Assembly: GCF_041146395.1 (NCBI RefSeq)
Contig: NC_090997.1
Span: 33,211,501-33,275,500, forward strand
Length of the DNA stretch: 64,000 nt
DNA from: Eulemur rufifrons
Lineage: Eukaryota > Chordata > Mammalia > Primates > Lemuridae
Direction of reading: 5' to 3'
The first letter of the stretch is position 1. Each line of letters starts with the position of its first letter. This document shows positions 9,581 through 21,800 of this stretch, one piece after another. Both the position numbers and the translations under genes were made by a program. A model generated the notes under the pieces. It saw only the letters and a list, made by a program, of their open reading frames with translations. It did not search any database and was not told where the DNA came from.

Positions 9581-12500
9581 ACATTCGCTTTTTAATCATC
9601 CACAGTAGCTACCTCCTTTGTGGAGGGGGGACAGAAAGTAGGAGAAGAATTTTTGTAACTTTAGTTTCCCTTTTGTTTTCCTTCCTCCAAACAAGTTTAA
9701 CATTGAGTCCTGAAATGTATCCATAAGGCCTATTGTAAGAAACCCCAATTCGCAACTGGGAAAAAAAGGAAAAGTAGACTAGTGAAAACTGGAGAGGATG
9801 AGGGTAGCATCTTTATGTATTTAAGTAACATAAATTAATTGAGGTTTATGAAGATTTTCATATCTTATACCCCAAATTATATTGCTGAAGCAGGGATGGG
9901 TGAGAAGAAAAAGAAAAAGGCAAGTGTGTAAAGGTGTCCACATATTCCAAGGTGCTGTTTAGGCAGAAAAAACTGAAAGAGAAAACTTAGGGTTTCACTC
10001 AGAGACTAGTCTCTTTCACACCATTCATGAATGTGGTTAAACTTAGGGAAGGTTAACCCTGACCACTACTGGAGTTTTCCATTTTCAACACAAACTTATC
10101 ACAGTAAATGTGCATGCTCAGTATTGTGTTCCTAACTGCTTGTGAAGAAAACAGAGAAAAAGGAAACCTAAAAAATGAAGAATGTGAGGAGTTATTAAGG
10201 AGAATGCAGAGTAAGAGACATAACCATTAGTTCACAATTTTGTCGACCTGTCTTGACTTTCTTTTAATTGTATGCGTTACTTAATAAGAAGAGAGGCACC
10301 ATCGTTTAAGGAAATAGATTACTAAATTGTAATAGAAGAATAATATGGAAACCAGGGTGGGCTGGATGTGTTACTGATGACCTGAAGAATAGAAACACAA
10401 CATTTTGGGAAGATTATTTGCTAAACTTGTTAAATGGGGAGAACAATTTTTGTAAACCTGTATAGTGAGCTTCCTGGAAAGATATCAGATATGAATTCCT
10501 GAAATCAAATTATTATTCTCCCACACCAGTAATAAGCAGATGGATGAGGTTGCTGTACCATGGATTATAAAGTCCACTGTATTGCATTTCATTTATCTTT
10601 AGGGACTAGTTTCTATTTTTAAACAACATTTTACATTTGGTCTAGTGACAAGACTTGGTCCTGAGAGTGGGAGTACATTTGCCTGAGGCACATGGGAACT
10701 GGAACAATAGAACTCAGAACCCGTGCACGCTGATTCCAAATCTTGAAGGTTCTTTTAAGTCTTTTAAAAAGTACATCAAGCTGTGGGTATTATGACCTGT
10801 TTCCCTCTTTTACTGTCTGTGTCAGGCATTTGGCTAGTTTCTTTATGAATTTTACTCACTCCAGGCTCACTTCTTGAGGAGAAGTCTAGGCTGTCAGTGT
10901 TTACTCGTTTTCTAATATTAGTGAAATTTCAAGAAATAGCTTCCTGATCCTTTGTTCATGACATTTGATTCTAGAGCCCAGAGAACAAAACTTCGAAGTT
11001 GCGAGCAAGAGAAAAACTTCACATGGCTTGTGGCAATTTCCACCCTTTTCTGAGTACGCCTGTCTGGGCTCTCCAGTTCTGGCTACACCTGACTCTCACC
11101 CTGTTTGTACTTGGGCCTTTCCTTATCTGCTTGCTCTTTTGCTCACAGGGTTTCTTAATGCTTTAGCATTTTCCCACCATTCTCCTCCACTATGAGGTTA
11201 TTTTGCTTGCTACTAGTGTTCTGAAGTTTATTTATTAGGTAGGCTGTTTCTAACAAAATATCATATGATATTTAATTCAACAATAAGACCATTGTTTCAG
11301 GTATTAGAATTGGGCCAGGCATTGGGCTGTTTGGCAGAATAAAAATAAAAAAGCAGAATCCTCTGCTTACTTTACATGTAAAGTGAAATTTATAATGTCT
11401 GTCCCTCTAATTTATGAGGCTTTAACATGATAGTCATCCTTCAAATTACTGTACTCAATCAAGGGCCATTATTATGTTACTCTTTAAAACCATAGAAGAA
11501 TCTGAAGATCATCTTTTCCTGTGATTTTTGTGGCTACCGGGGGACTTGTGGAGATAGATGAATTCTTGAAGAAGGCTCATCCATTGTATCATGCTAGCAA
11601 GGCAGTGTGACCAGAGTTGCAGCTACCAGTGTGAGAATTTGGCAAGCAGTTAAAAGGTAAAATAAGTCCAGGGCTTGGTCTGAGGCTATATTTACCTTTT
11701 TCTATATTCTTCTCTACTTCTCATTAAGTAGCTCATAAATGTTCTTAGCACAAAAGGCAATGTGGGTAAAATGATAAAGTTGGAAGTATCTAAAAGGCAA
11801 CCCTAATTCAAAAATGAGAAGAGAAATGAGCTTAATTTCCTCATATTTTACTAGAAAAAAAATTGGAGAAATAGACTTGTGATTTTTAAGAGGCCATATA
11901 CTTGTCAAGTTGCAGTTTTTCTTTCATGCCAGCTTTCTGTTGAGTGACATAGTAAGTTATATGTGTTTAAGAACTTTTTAAGACTCTTTACTGGATGCCT
12001 TAGGTTTTCTGAATGTATATTCTCACATTCTTACAGGTTTATATACACTTATTTTGATGTAGGTCAGTTTTCTGTGGACACCAAGGGGGGACTATTCTGC
12101 AGAATTGACTTTAGATTTCTCTGTTTCTATTGCTGTCTTCTGAAAACTTCCTGTACATGTGAATGTGTATTAAAGACAAAATAGAATTATTTAAAAGGAA
12201 GGTGACTGTACATGTTGATTTGCCTGCCCTTGTTCCTGCCATAATTATGGATAGAACCCCTTTGTCTCAATTTTGAGTCTTAAGTCTGGATGAGAAATTT
12301 TTGTACCCCTAAAATATTCTGAAATTTAAAAAAAGAAAAGTAAGTAAATAATTTTTTAAAAGAAATTATATTGTCTTCCCCTTTATAAATCTTGCTTCCT
12401 CTGCACCAAATTATTCATTTAAAACTTCAAAAAATCAAGCAATTAACAGTCTTAAAATATATCTTATCAATAAGTCATGCGGACAAGTTGTAGAAATAGA

Positions 12501-14319
12501 GTCTTGAAGATCATTGTTTGGTAAATGGGAATGCTTTTGCTGAAAATGAGGTATTATCTTTTATGGAGCCTCAGTGGAATGCTACTTTTTATGGCAAAGC
12601 TGAATTTAAAATTTCAAAACATTTTTCAAATAATAGTAGTTATGAATTGCAACTATACACAGTACTCTCTTCACGAAAATTCTCTTTTGAGCCTTGCAAA
12701 GAACAGCCTTCAGTTCAGAGAAGATATATTTAATGTGTGAAAATCCATTGAAATAGATTTTAGAATGTAGTATTTTTATATTCCTCTGAAGTTTAGATCA
12801 TAAAATAAGGTAATGTTATAGAAAATAATTTCATGCAATTTGTAAGTAATCAATGCATTTAATTAGAATATTAGCTATTTTAAAGAAGCATAATGAATTA
12901 AACAGATATCTTTATGCAATGTAGAAAATAATACCATGCTTATTGGTATTACTAGTGTGATTTACACATTATTTAGTATATTTTTGTGTGTTCCTCATAA
13001 TTATACCAGGTAATTATTGCCTGGAAAATGCTATTATATTTACATAGAAAATGTATGTGAGTTGAAAACCAATTATCTGTACTGTCATAGAAATGTCTTA
13101 TACTATTTAGTTTCTTTTAATAGACTCATGAATAATATACATATTCACAAGTGGGAACTAATATAGTAGTAGTTACTGATGGAGTTTTCTTACTGTATTT
13201 GCTACACTTTACATAATCTATTTGATTAGTTTTCAACTTACATTTCTGTACATAAAGTGGTATTAATCAATATTTGAATACTATTCTTAATCTCAAGAAT
13301 ATATTTTAAAGTTGTACGTTATTGGTGTAAAAGCATCGTATATCACATTATTGTTCTTGTCATCTACACATAGCTTTTAACAAATGCAACAGGAAACTTC
13401 TTTAATAAGGTTGCTAGCTCTTTTGTTTTCAATCTATATGGTTTACATTTTGGAAAAATTAGGCAGATTTTACATGAAGTACCGAGGGTATGTATAAATC
13501 AATGTATCAAGTGTCTTTAAATATAAAGTAGCATATATCCACATTTAGAGGTTCTATCCAGGTCAGAAAGATTATTTAGTGTATTGGTAGAAAGAATGAA
13601 AACAAAAGTAAAGTAACCAAATGGCTTTTCCTTTTATATTTCACCCAGCTTAGCAGATTTATCTTCCTTAGCTATCTCTGTATTGTAATATATTGGAGCT
13701 TAAGTCTTCTTTCCTAACGCTTTTTTTCTGGGCAAAAATAGAGACATTTTACATCCTGGTATTTGAAATAAAGAGATATTGAAATGAGCAGTCTCATTTA
13801 TTTTGGATATTAAAATTTTGATAAGATCAAAAATTGTAAAGAGATTCTACTTTGATGTTCTTCATGAACATCATGACAATTTTCATGAAAATGTAATTTT
13901 GAAAAATAAAATACAGTAAAATCTTCTTACAATGAGGATGAAATTTCCAATTTACTGATGTCTGTCTCTAGACCAAATCCAGCCACCTAATATAGAGCAA
14001 CCTGGAGTAAAAACTTGATGCTGGGCTGAAAGAGATACTATGGTTAAGTATTGTTCCAGACACAAGCATTATAAAGGGATTCTATGCTATGGAGAGCTCC
14101 AAAGGCCTAAGCCGTAATAGTCACTATGGAGTGCAGCCATGATTGATAATCAATCAAGTGGCTATCTAGTCTCTGCCTTTCATAAAGGTGGCATAGTTGA
14201 AGGCTCTGGGAGGCCTATATGTACTAAAAGAGAAAAAAAAACTTGACTATCAAATATTGGTCTTCTCATGAGTCCTACTCTCTCTCTACCTTCTGCTCCT
14301 CCCATTATATACACACTTT
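9581..14319. other. Intron 1, mostly unique AT-rich sequence
   Basis: No gene is visible. 12255-12345 may be a decayed L1 3' tail (TTGTACCCCTAAAATATTCT followed by GAAATTTAAAAAAAG). Between 12400 and 14000 the sequence is very AT-rich, without a named repeat. Confidence 0.45.
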
Positions 14320-15255
14320 GTGGTCAATCTCAAACAATGGTTTTAAGGATACTGATACGTCAATTATTCCCAAATCTATATTATTATATTAGAATTTGTT
14401 ACCAAATTCCAGACTTATGTACTTAACCACCCGTTACATATCTCTACTTGTGTGTCTATAGGCACTTCAAACTTACTGTGTCCTATTATAATTTTTTTTT
14501 ACTTTCTGCCTAAACACAATGTCTTCTCTTTATTCTTTGTGTGGGTAGCATTATCATTGAAACTCACCATTCAAGCCAGTATCAAGTCTTACAGGTTTAG
14601 TCTTCTTGGAATCCTTTGAGTTTCTCCTGTATTTTCCAATTCCATTGCCATACTTCAGCGTAGGCTCTCATTACTACTACATGGATGCCTGCAATCACCT
14701 CCTGATCCATTTTCCCGCCACCAGTCAGACCCCCTCTCATCTGATCTCTACACTGCTGTCAGGGGAACCTTTCTAAAATTCATCAGATCATGTCTGTCCC
14801 ATAAACCCCCCTTACCTTCAGAGTGAAGTTTAAACTTCATAATCTGAACCCTGCTTGCTATCTCCTTTCTCTTTGCGTGTATACCTTTTCCTTACAGTCT
14901 TGCTGAACTAGTTCTCCAGTGGCCATTGCTACTTCACAGATTGGTGACTCTTTTCATGCTGTCCTCTCTATCAGAAATTTCCTTTTTAATTTAACTAGTC
15001 TTTACCTTGTCTTTCAAATTAGCTCAAGTGACACCTCATCTGGTACATCTTCCCAGCTCGATTTTGATATTTGTCCTCTGTGCACATTTTTTTCATAACT
15101 TTTTCTCTCAACTGTCTCCTCTCAATTCAGCATAAACTCCTGAGAATGGGTCATGTTTATTTGTATCCCTGATATAAGCACAGTGCCTGGAATAGAAGAG
15201 GAAGAATTGGTGCCCATTTAAAAAAATGTGCATATGAATGAATGAATAGATTTGG
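14320..15255 (+). mobile_element. L2 LINE relic, 3' portion
   Basis: The order matches L2 ORF2 and its 3' end: CACTTCAAACTTACTGTGTC-like RT tail, CACTGCTGTCAGGGGAACCT, TCATCAGATCATGTCTGTCC, a GTGACACCTCATCTGGTACA stretch, and finally AGCACAGTGCCTGGAATAGA and GAATGAATGAATAG. All frames are broken. Confidence 0.8.
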
Positions 15256-17254
15256 AGGATGAGGATTGACAGAGTCACCTAAGGGAGGAATGTGAGGACA
15301 GAGTGAGATGGTTACTTTAACCATGGGAATTCAGTCAGGAACTCTCAAAGCAAAGAATGAGCTGAGTGCTTTTGGTTATTGAGAGAATCAGGTTGACCAG
15401 AACTTATAAGAAAAATATATTGAATACTGGATATTTATTACAAGGTAAAATTAAAGTATAATTTTCTGATGGTCTGTTGTATCTTATCACTTACGGCTTT
15501 TTAAAAGACAGCATTCTTAAGGTGTTTGAATATCAGTGTGGCAGGATGTAAATAATATATTCTAAAAGGTAATCCTCTGGACAGACATGCTTAATGGAAA
15601 CATTTTCTTTGAATTAAAACATCACTGACTTCAGTGACAGTTCAAACCATAGTACTGTATATGTTTTCTGATCTAATATTTAGAATTAGATCAGATGTGT
15701 ATGACCATAAAACATGGTACTGATTATATTTTTAGTTAGAAAATACACCTCACTGAAGTCACCCTCTAGACTTAAACTCCTTGAAGGCAGGTATCTTATA
15801 TTAATCATTTCTGTATTTCCATGGCCTAGTCCTGTGACCAATACATAATAAGACCTCAACAAGTTCTGTTGAACTAAATTGTACAGTCTGTGTGCACAGG
15901 ACACAAAAGCACTGATCTTTGCATTTCAGAGCTGGACTGAGTTGAGACATGGATGGGCATTAAGTGACTGTCTAGTCCAGCCCTGGAAGATAATCAGTTC
16001 ACCTGCAAACACCTGTAGCTAAAATACCATTACTAGTATCAGATGCCTCACAACCTTTCTGAACATAGTGCTCCAGGCTATCAACTGATAAGAGTTAGCA
16101 GTCAAGGTGGCAATCAACATTTTAGCCAGCAAAGATTTATTCCAACTCTAAGAAGAGAAAACTAAGGCCCAGAGACTCTTTACAGGTTTTATTATTAGTG
16201 AGAGAGCTCTGGTAAGACTCCAGGTCTCCTATGTCCTAGTCCAGTGTTTTATTCCACTGCCATTCTCTCTCCACATGGTTCCATTTTAACTACCAACAAA
16301 TTCGAGCAATTATTTTTTTTCAATTCTGCTTTGATTTGCTTGCTCTTTAAGATTATATCCTGTTATAGAAAACTCCACGGGAACTTCTAATTATTTTGTT
16401 GATTTTGAATTTGGTTATGTTGACTGTTATTCAAAGTAAGTGGATTATTACCAGTGACTAAGAAATATTTTATTTAAAGATTCTCTTTACAATGCTATTT
16501 ATTGCAATTATGTTTAAGCTGTATCAATATTTCTTAATTGTGATAATTTTATTTTTAATTTTAATTATAATTTAAGATACCATTTCAATATGCAGTAATT
16601 TATTTATGATTCAAAAAAAGCATAGCTTTTCCTTTTATGCTATTGAATTATGTACATATTAATATAATTTTGGATTTTTTACTTAGAAAAGTCAGTTGGT
16701 TTTGTGGGTTTTTTCTGAACAAAAGATTGTTTCCTCCTCATTTGGAGGTTTGACTTCAGCTAGACTCTTGGTCAGTTATCCAAGGAAAGTCTTAGTAGGA
16801 TAGGACAGAATAGCTACTAATATATACATCTAAGAACTTATATCTGCATATACATGTATACACTCCTATCTCACCTGTGTCCCACCATGTATGATCTCTC
16901 ACACCCACACACCTGAAGACTTAAAACATTCTTCCTATAAAGTCTTTTTTAAGGAAGTTAATTTTATCTCATTTACAGAATTTGCAATATCTAGATATGC
17001 CTTGCGTTACCTTCTGTACCCACTTCCTAAAACTTCCTGTAAGTTTTAGCCCAGTGGCCATTCTGGAAGAAGCCCTACATCTGTAAGATCCTGCCCTGGC
17101 CACAGCTAACTGGACTAATGGTGGACACCTGATCCAAGCCAGATGCCTTACTGACTGGCCAAATACTAATGAGATTCTCTTTAGAATTTAAAATAAAAAA
17201 TAATCAGAGGGCCAAAGAAAATGAATGCTTCCTGTTGTTTTGTTCTTGAAACAA
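15256..17254. other. Intron 1 with minor repeat pieces
   Basis: 15755-15875 carries an L2 3' end (CTCCTTGAAGGCAGGTATCT). 16135-16262 carries an antisense MIR-like piece (GAGAAAACTAAGGCCCAGAG). The rest appears unique and AT-rich, with homopolymer and TTTAA-rich patches near 16540-16680. Confidence 0.5.
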
Positions 17255-18550
17255 AAGTAGATTGAGCACTTACGATATGCCAGGCATGATGCTAGAATTA
17301 ACAGAATTATCTGCTCCCTGCCTTGTGTAGTAGGAAGTACAGTTTATTTAGATAATCAACCATGTAAAATTAAAATCTATGATCAATGAAGCCCAGAACA
17401 ATATATTATGTTTTGATAAAATAATACAAACCAGGAAATTTGACAAAGATCAGGCCGTCCAGGAATAGCTCCCATGGAAATGATCGTGAGGATTGATCTA
17501 AGATCTGAGGATGAGTAGGAGTTAACTAGGCAAATAGGAGGCAAGTACCTGCTAGGAGGAAAGGATAGCTTCTGATGGGAAGTGGAATGAGTCTGAAGAA
17601 CTGGAAGAAAACTAGAGTTGTGGAAGAGGAGAAAGGAGAAAACCAGATGGAGTGTGGTTTGAGATGAATTTGGAAACCAGACATAGTATAACTCATGTTA
17701 TAGAGTGTATCTTTAAGAACCAAGAGGTTTTGAAGAGAGATATGATATAATCTCATTAGTACTTTTTAAAGATCATTATGGCTGCAGTAACAAGAACAGA
17801 TTAGCTGAAGGCCCAGGGTGTGTGTACACAAGCTGAGTGGCTATTGTAGAAGTCCAAATAAAAGATGTTAGAGGACCAGGCATGGTAGCTCATGCTTGTA
17901 TCCTAGCACTCTGGGAGGCCGAGGATTGTTTGAGCTCAGGAGTTCGAGACCAGCCTGAGCAAGAGCGAGACCCCGTCTCTACTAAAAATAGAAAGAAATT
18001 AGCTGGAAAACTAAAAATATATAGAAAAAATTAGCCGGGCATGGTGACATATGCCTGTAGTCCCAGCTACTCGGGAGGCTGAGGCAGGAGGGTTGCTTGA
18101 GCCCAGGAGTTTGAGGTTGCTGTGAGCTAGGCTGACACCATGGCACGCTAGCCCAGGCAACAAAGTGAGACTCTGTCTCAAAAAAAAAAAAAAAAAAAAA
18201 AGAAAGAAAGAAAAATGTTAGAAACAAGAACTCTGGTAGTTATAACAAAATGTTCAGATTTGAGAGAGATTTGGGAAGAAAAACCCACAAATGTTGTTGT
18301 TTTAGTGGCCTGCTTATGGGTTGATTTCTGACTTGTGCCACCAAGTTTTGGGAGCATCTGGAGGGATGGAAGGGAGATCCTAAGTTTAGTCTTGGTCATT
18401 TAACTTTGTGAAATCTAAGAAGAGATATAAAGTAGGCTAACGGTCAGGAAAGAAGAAAAGAGGATGAGTTAGAAATGTAATTATGAGTCATCTGTACACA
18501 GGTGGCCATGAAGGTGAGAATGAGTGATTAAATTCAGAGAAAAATGAAGC
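17255..18550 (-). mobile_element. L2 LINE relic (antisense), split by an Alu
   Basis: The sequence runs from TTGAGCACTTACGATATGCC through inverted L2 RT text: AGATATGATATAATCTCATT, CATTATGGCTGCAGTAACAA, and past the Alu GAAGGGAGATCCTAAGTTTA and TGAGTCATCTGTACACAG. The Alu at 17873-18210 sits inside it. The L2 coding frames are decayed. Confidence 0.7.
17873..18210 (+). mobile_element. Alu SINE, strepsirrhine type
   Basis: This is a full dimeric Alu. The left monomer has the B box (GTTCGAGACCAGCCTGAGCA) and CAAGAGCGAGACCCCGTCTC. The middle is an A-rich TACTAAAAATAG segment with an extended linker, then GCCGGGCATGG and the right monomer with TTGAGGTTGCTGTGAGCTAG. The poly-A tail runs from 18180. 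The flanks AAAGATGTTAGA (17861-17872) and AAAAATGTTAGA (18211-18222) form a target-site duplication. The GAGCAAGAGCGAGACC and GCTGTGAGCTAGGCTGACACC text is typical of lemur/loris Alus. Confidence 0.95.
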
Positions 18551-18659
18551 CTAGGAATAAGTGTTAATGAACTTTTGCTTTTAAAAGTTGAAAGAGGACA
18601 ATGGCCCTGCAAAAATATTAAAGACGAAATGACCAAAGAGATAGAACAAAAACCAAGAG

Positions 18660-18875
18660 AACCTTATTTCAAGGATAAAGCACACTCACTAGGATGGCTA
18701 AAATAAAAAAGACTGGAAACATCAAATATTGATGAAGATAATGAACAACTGGGATTCTTATATGTTGTTTGTGTGTGTGTAATATGCTACAACCACTTTA
18801 AAAAGTGTTTGGCAGTTTCTTAAAGAGTTAAGCATGCATCTCCACTATGACCTAGCACGTGCATGCATATGAAAT
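18660..18875 (+). mobile_element. L1 ORF2 3' fragment
   Basis: CACTAGGATGGCTAAAATAA, TTTGGCAGTTTCTTAAAGAG and ATGACCTAGCACGTGCATGC match the conserved end of L1 ORF2, heavily decayed. Confidence 0.7.
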
Positions 18876-20214
18876 CTCCATACGTTAGCACTCTGTCATC
18901 AAGGTACATTGTCCTTCTCTGTTCACATACATCTTTTATCTAGTCAGTTTGTGTTTCTGTCTCTTCTCCCAGGATGCTTTTGTTTATTTTAACTTGAAAG
19001 CATTTGGGGATACAGAATAAAGAACAACATGATTTGCTTTAGATCCTTTACTGTTCGGGACAGTCTGGTGGCCACAATGTGACAGGAAAAGCTCTGACCA
19101 CGCTAGTTTGACGTGTTTCCTATCTCAGAGTTGCAGAGTAATTTGGATTTGTTGTGGGTCAGAGCCCCCCACGAGCAGACTTCTAAGATGGAGATTAGTG
19201 TGTGGGAATCTTATTCAGGAGTGCTTTCAGGATCAATACTTATGTGGGAGGGGAAGCCAACAGGTTAGAAAGTGAGAAGTTGAGCGATAGCGCGGGAACA
19301 GTAAGACTTCAGTCAGTCCCTTGGGAGTTCTGAAGCTAGTTGGACTATCTTTCACTGATCAGTCACTGGATTCAGGCTGTGTGGGAAATGGGACCAGGCC
19401 TCGGGAGAGGTGGCCATTTTCAGCAGAAGGCAATTTCAAAGGGAGGTCTGACAGCTAAGAGCATGCTGGCATCCGGAGGAGTAAGTTCTCCAGTCTTGAA
19501 AAAGACATTTGGGCAGCTTAGTGCATCATCCCCTCAATGATTTTAGCTGAAAATCAAAATATCAAATTTATGAAAGCCAGTATTTCTTGCCTGCCTAAAA
19601 ATTAAAGGAAGTCACAAGATAAATATCAAGTCAACTAATAGGATGATGATAAACCTAAGATTTATTATCAAAATGAAATATATAGGTCAATTGGCAAGAA
19701 TGTCCAGATTGTAGGCTTCTTTTGACAATTTACAACAGCATCCAAATCTTAAATTACAAATCTATGTATAGAACACTTGCAAATGCCTGTGAGGCAATGA
19801 ATAAGAATTGTGTAGGGTAATGACTTCATTTGGGACATATAATTTAAAAGATTTGCTTTCATGAAATCTTTAGCTCTATAAGATTTCTTTCCACCATCTT
19901 TTTGTAAACACACAATTTATCTGTAACTTCAAACAATATTGAAGATATGCAATAATGAGATTTTAATTCAGTGACATAAGTTTGGGGCAACTATGGTCTT
20001 TGGAAAATCTCCTCTTCCCATTTAAGTCATTGTTCCAAAACAATCCTTCCCACTTCCCTTGGTGTGTAGTTTAGCATTAAACTCTAAGGACTCCTTTTTT
20101 ATATGGGAAAATAGAGCAGTACATTTTAGAAGATCTATTCAGTAATTTCATCTAAATGTCTCCACTAAATTTAAAGTATGTTTTTGACAGAGAAATTAAC
20201 ACAAGCATCTTCCA
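18876..20214. other. Intron 1, unclassified
   Basis: 19150-19540 is GC-richer, with motifs that look like an old repeat (AGTTGGACTATCTTTCACTG, GGTGGCCATTTTCAGCAGAA). I cannot name the family. The rest is unique AT-rich sequence. Confidence 0.35.
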
Positions 20215-20435
20215 AATCATAGTGGCCTAACATGATAAAGCTTTTATTTCTCCCTTGCGTAGTTCAACGTGGATTGTGTGGCCTTCTTCCATCTTGAAGC
20301 AATGATCCCTGGAATACGTGGCCACAGGCAGGGAGAAGAGGGGAATTAACATACATTGCTACTGTTCATGGACCATTGGCCAGGGCCAGGCAACTGCAAG
20401 AAAGGCTAGGAAATGTAGGAGAGTACATAGGATAT
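20215..20435 (-). mobile_element. Old LTR/DNA-repeat fragment, family uncertain
   Basis: CATGATAAAGCTTTTATTTC and a CCATTGGCCAGGGCCAGGCA segment followed by GCTAGGAAATGTAGGAGAGT recur widely in mammalian DNA. I recognise the text but not the family. Confidence 0.4.
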
Positions 20436-20869
20436 TTGGTGAGCACTAATTTCAGAAATTTAATTTAGAATAATTTAAGAGTAAATATTTTATTAAGCTA
20501 CCTGTTCTGCTAAAAAGGAACTATTTACTTTCCATGATATAGAAAGAATTAACTTGTTGCAGGTAGAAGTCAACATTTAGATGCACGGAATTTGAGTTAG
20601 AAGGGCTGTAGCACCCAGATGAGTGGTTTTCACACTGTGTCTGGTGCTATTGTCCCAGGGTGCTTGGGAGTAATGTTGACTGGACAAGGAGAAGGCATGG
20701 AGGGCAGGTTCTAGGCATCTAGGCTCTATACTGCTGTGTCATTCCCAGCTCTCTGCCTTTATCTGTTTTATATTTTGTGATTTGGGTGAAAAAATGAGTC
20801 TGCAGCAAAAGAAAATATCTAGAAATGAATATATTACAACACCCTCTTTTTAAAGCTATGCAGGTTTAT

Positions 20870-20975
20870 TCATCTATTTAACCAATATTTTTGAGCACCT
20901 GCTATGTAGCAGGCCCTGATTTAGGCTGTAGGGACAGAGTCCTTGTCCTCCTAAAGCCTACACTCTGGTGTGTCC
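20870..20975 (-). mobile_element. L2 3' end fragment (antisense)
   Basis: GAGCACCTGCTATGTAGCAG, GATTTAGGCTGTAGGGACAG and CTCCTAAAGCCTACACTCTG are the inverted L2 tail. Confidence 0.7.
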
Positions 20976-20999
20976 TAGAGAGTTCTCGTAATTTCCCAA

Positions 21000-21619
21000 C
21001 ATGGGAATAAAATTTCAGACCTGTTTTCCTAGCTCTCAGTCCTGCCCGAAGTGACAATGAGATTGTTAATTGAGAATATGCTGAAAAAAACATCTAGAAA
21101 ATCCTGGCATGGAAATGACTAGGGAGTATCTAGAAGAATGGCTTCTGTCTTAGAAAAAGGACACGACCCTCCTTAAAGTTATTTTACGTCCAAAATATGG
21201 GTATTGTTTGGACCTTCCTTCTTTCTCATTTCTGACATCTGATTGGCCAACAGATTCTCCTCTAATGTGCAGTATGTTTCCTTTAAGCAAAGTACTATCA
21301 TCAACTAACATTGCACCTACAGCAAAAAGTGTTTATATACACACTCCTTGTTTATTCTTATTCGGACTCTATGCAGTTAATATGACAATCATTACTACTG
21401 CCCCTAATTTACAGAAAAGAAAATAGAGAAAAAAATAATTTAGCTCAAGGTTACACAGCACAAGTAGTAAATGTTCCATGAAACTGGGAAACAAACTTAA
21501 TTAATATCACAGCCAGGTAATAAAATACAGGTAATGAATGAGAGATTCTGTAATGTAAACTCTTACTACTAGTGGTAATAGTAATTACTATGGGATTCAG
21601 GGAGGGAGTACTTGAGCGT
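21000..21619. other. Intron 1, no feature seen
   Basis: Unique sequence. A partial inverted-MIR-like patch (AGCTCAAGGTTACACAGCAC) sits near 21440. Confidence 0.4.
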
Positions 21620-21800
21620 GTGGATTTCAGAATCAAAGAGGCCTGGGTTTGAATCCAGGGCTCCACCACTGATTATGTGATCGTGATTAAGTCATTTAAT
21701 TCCCTCAGTTGTTTTATCTGTGAAACAGGCATCGGTGGGAGGAGCAAATGAGATAACTAGGGTAATATAATACACTTGGCACAACTCCTCATATATAGAC
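21620..21800 (+). mobile_element. MIR SINE
   Basis: GGCCTGGGTTTGAATCCAGG, CCACCACTGATTATGTGATC, TCAGTTGTTTTATCTGTGAA and AGCAAATGAGATAACTAGGG make a well-preserved MIR in its standard order. Confidence 0.9.
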
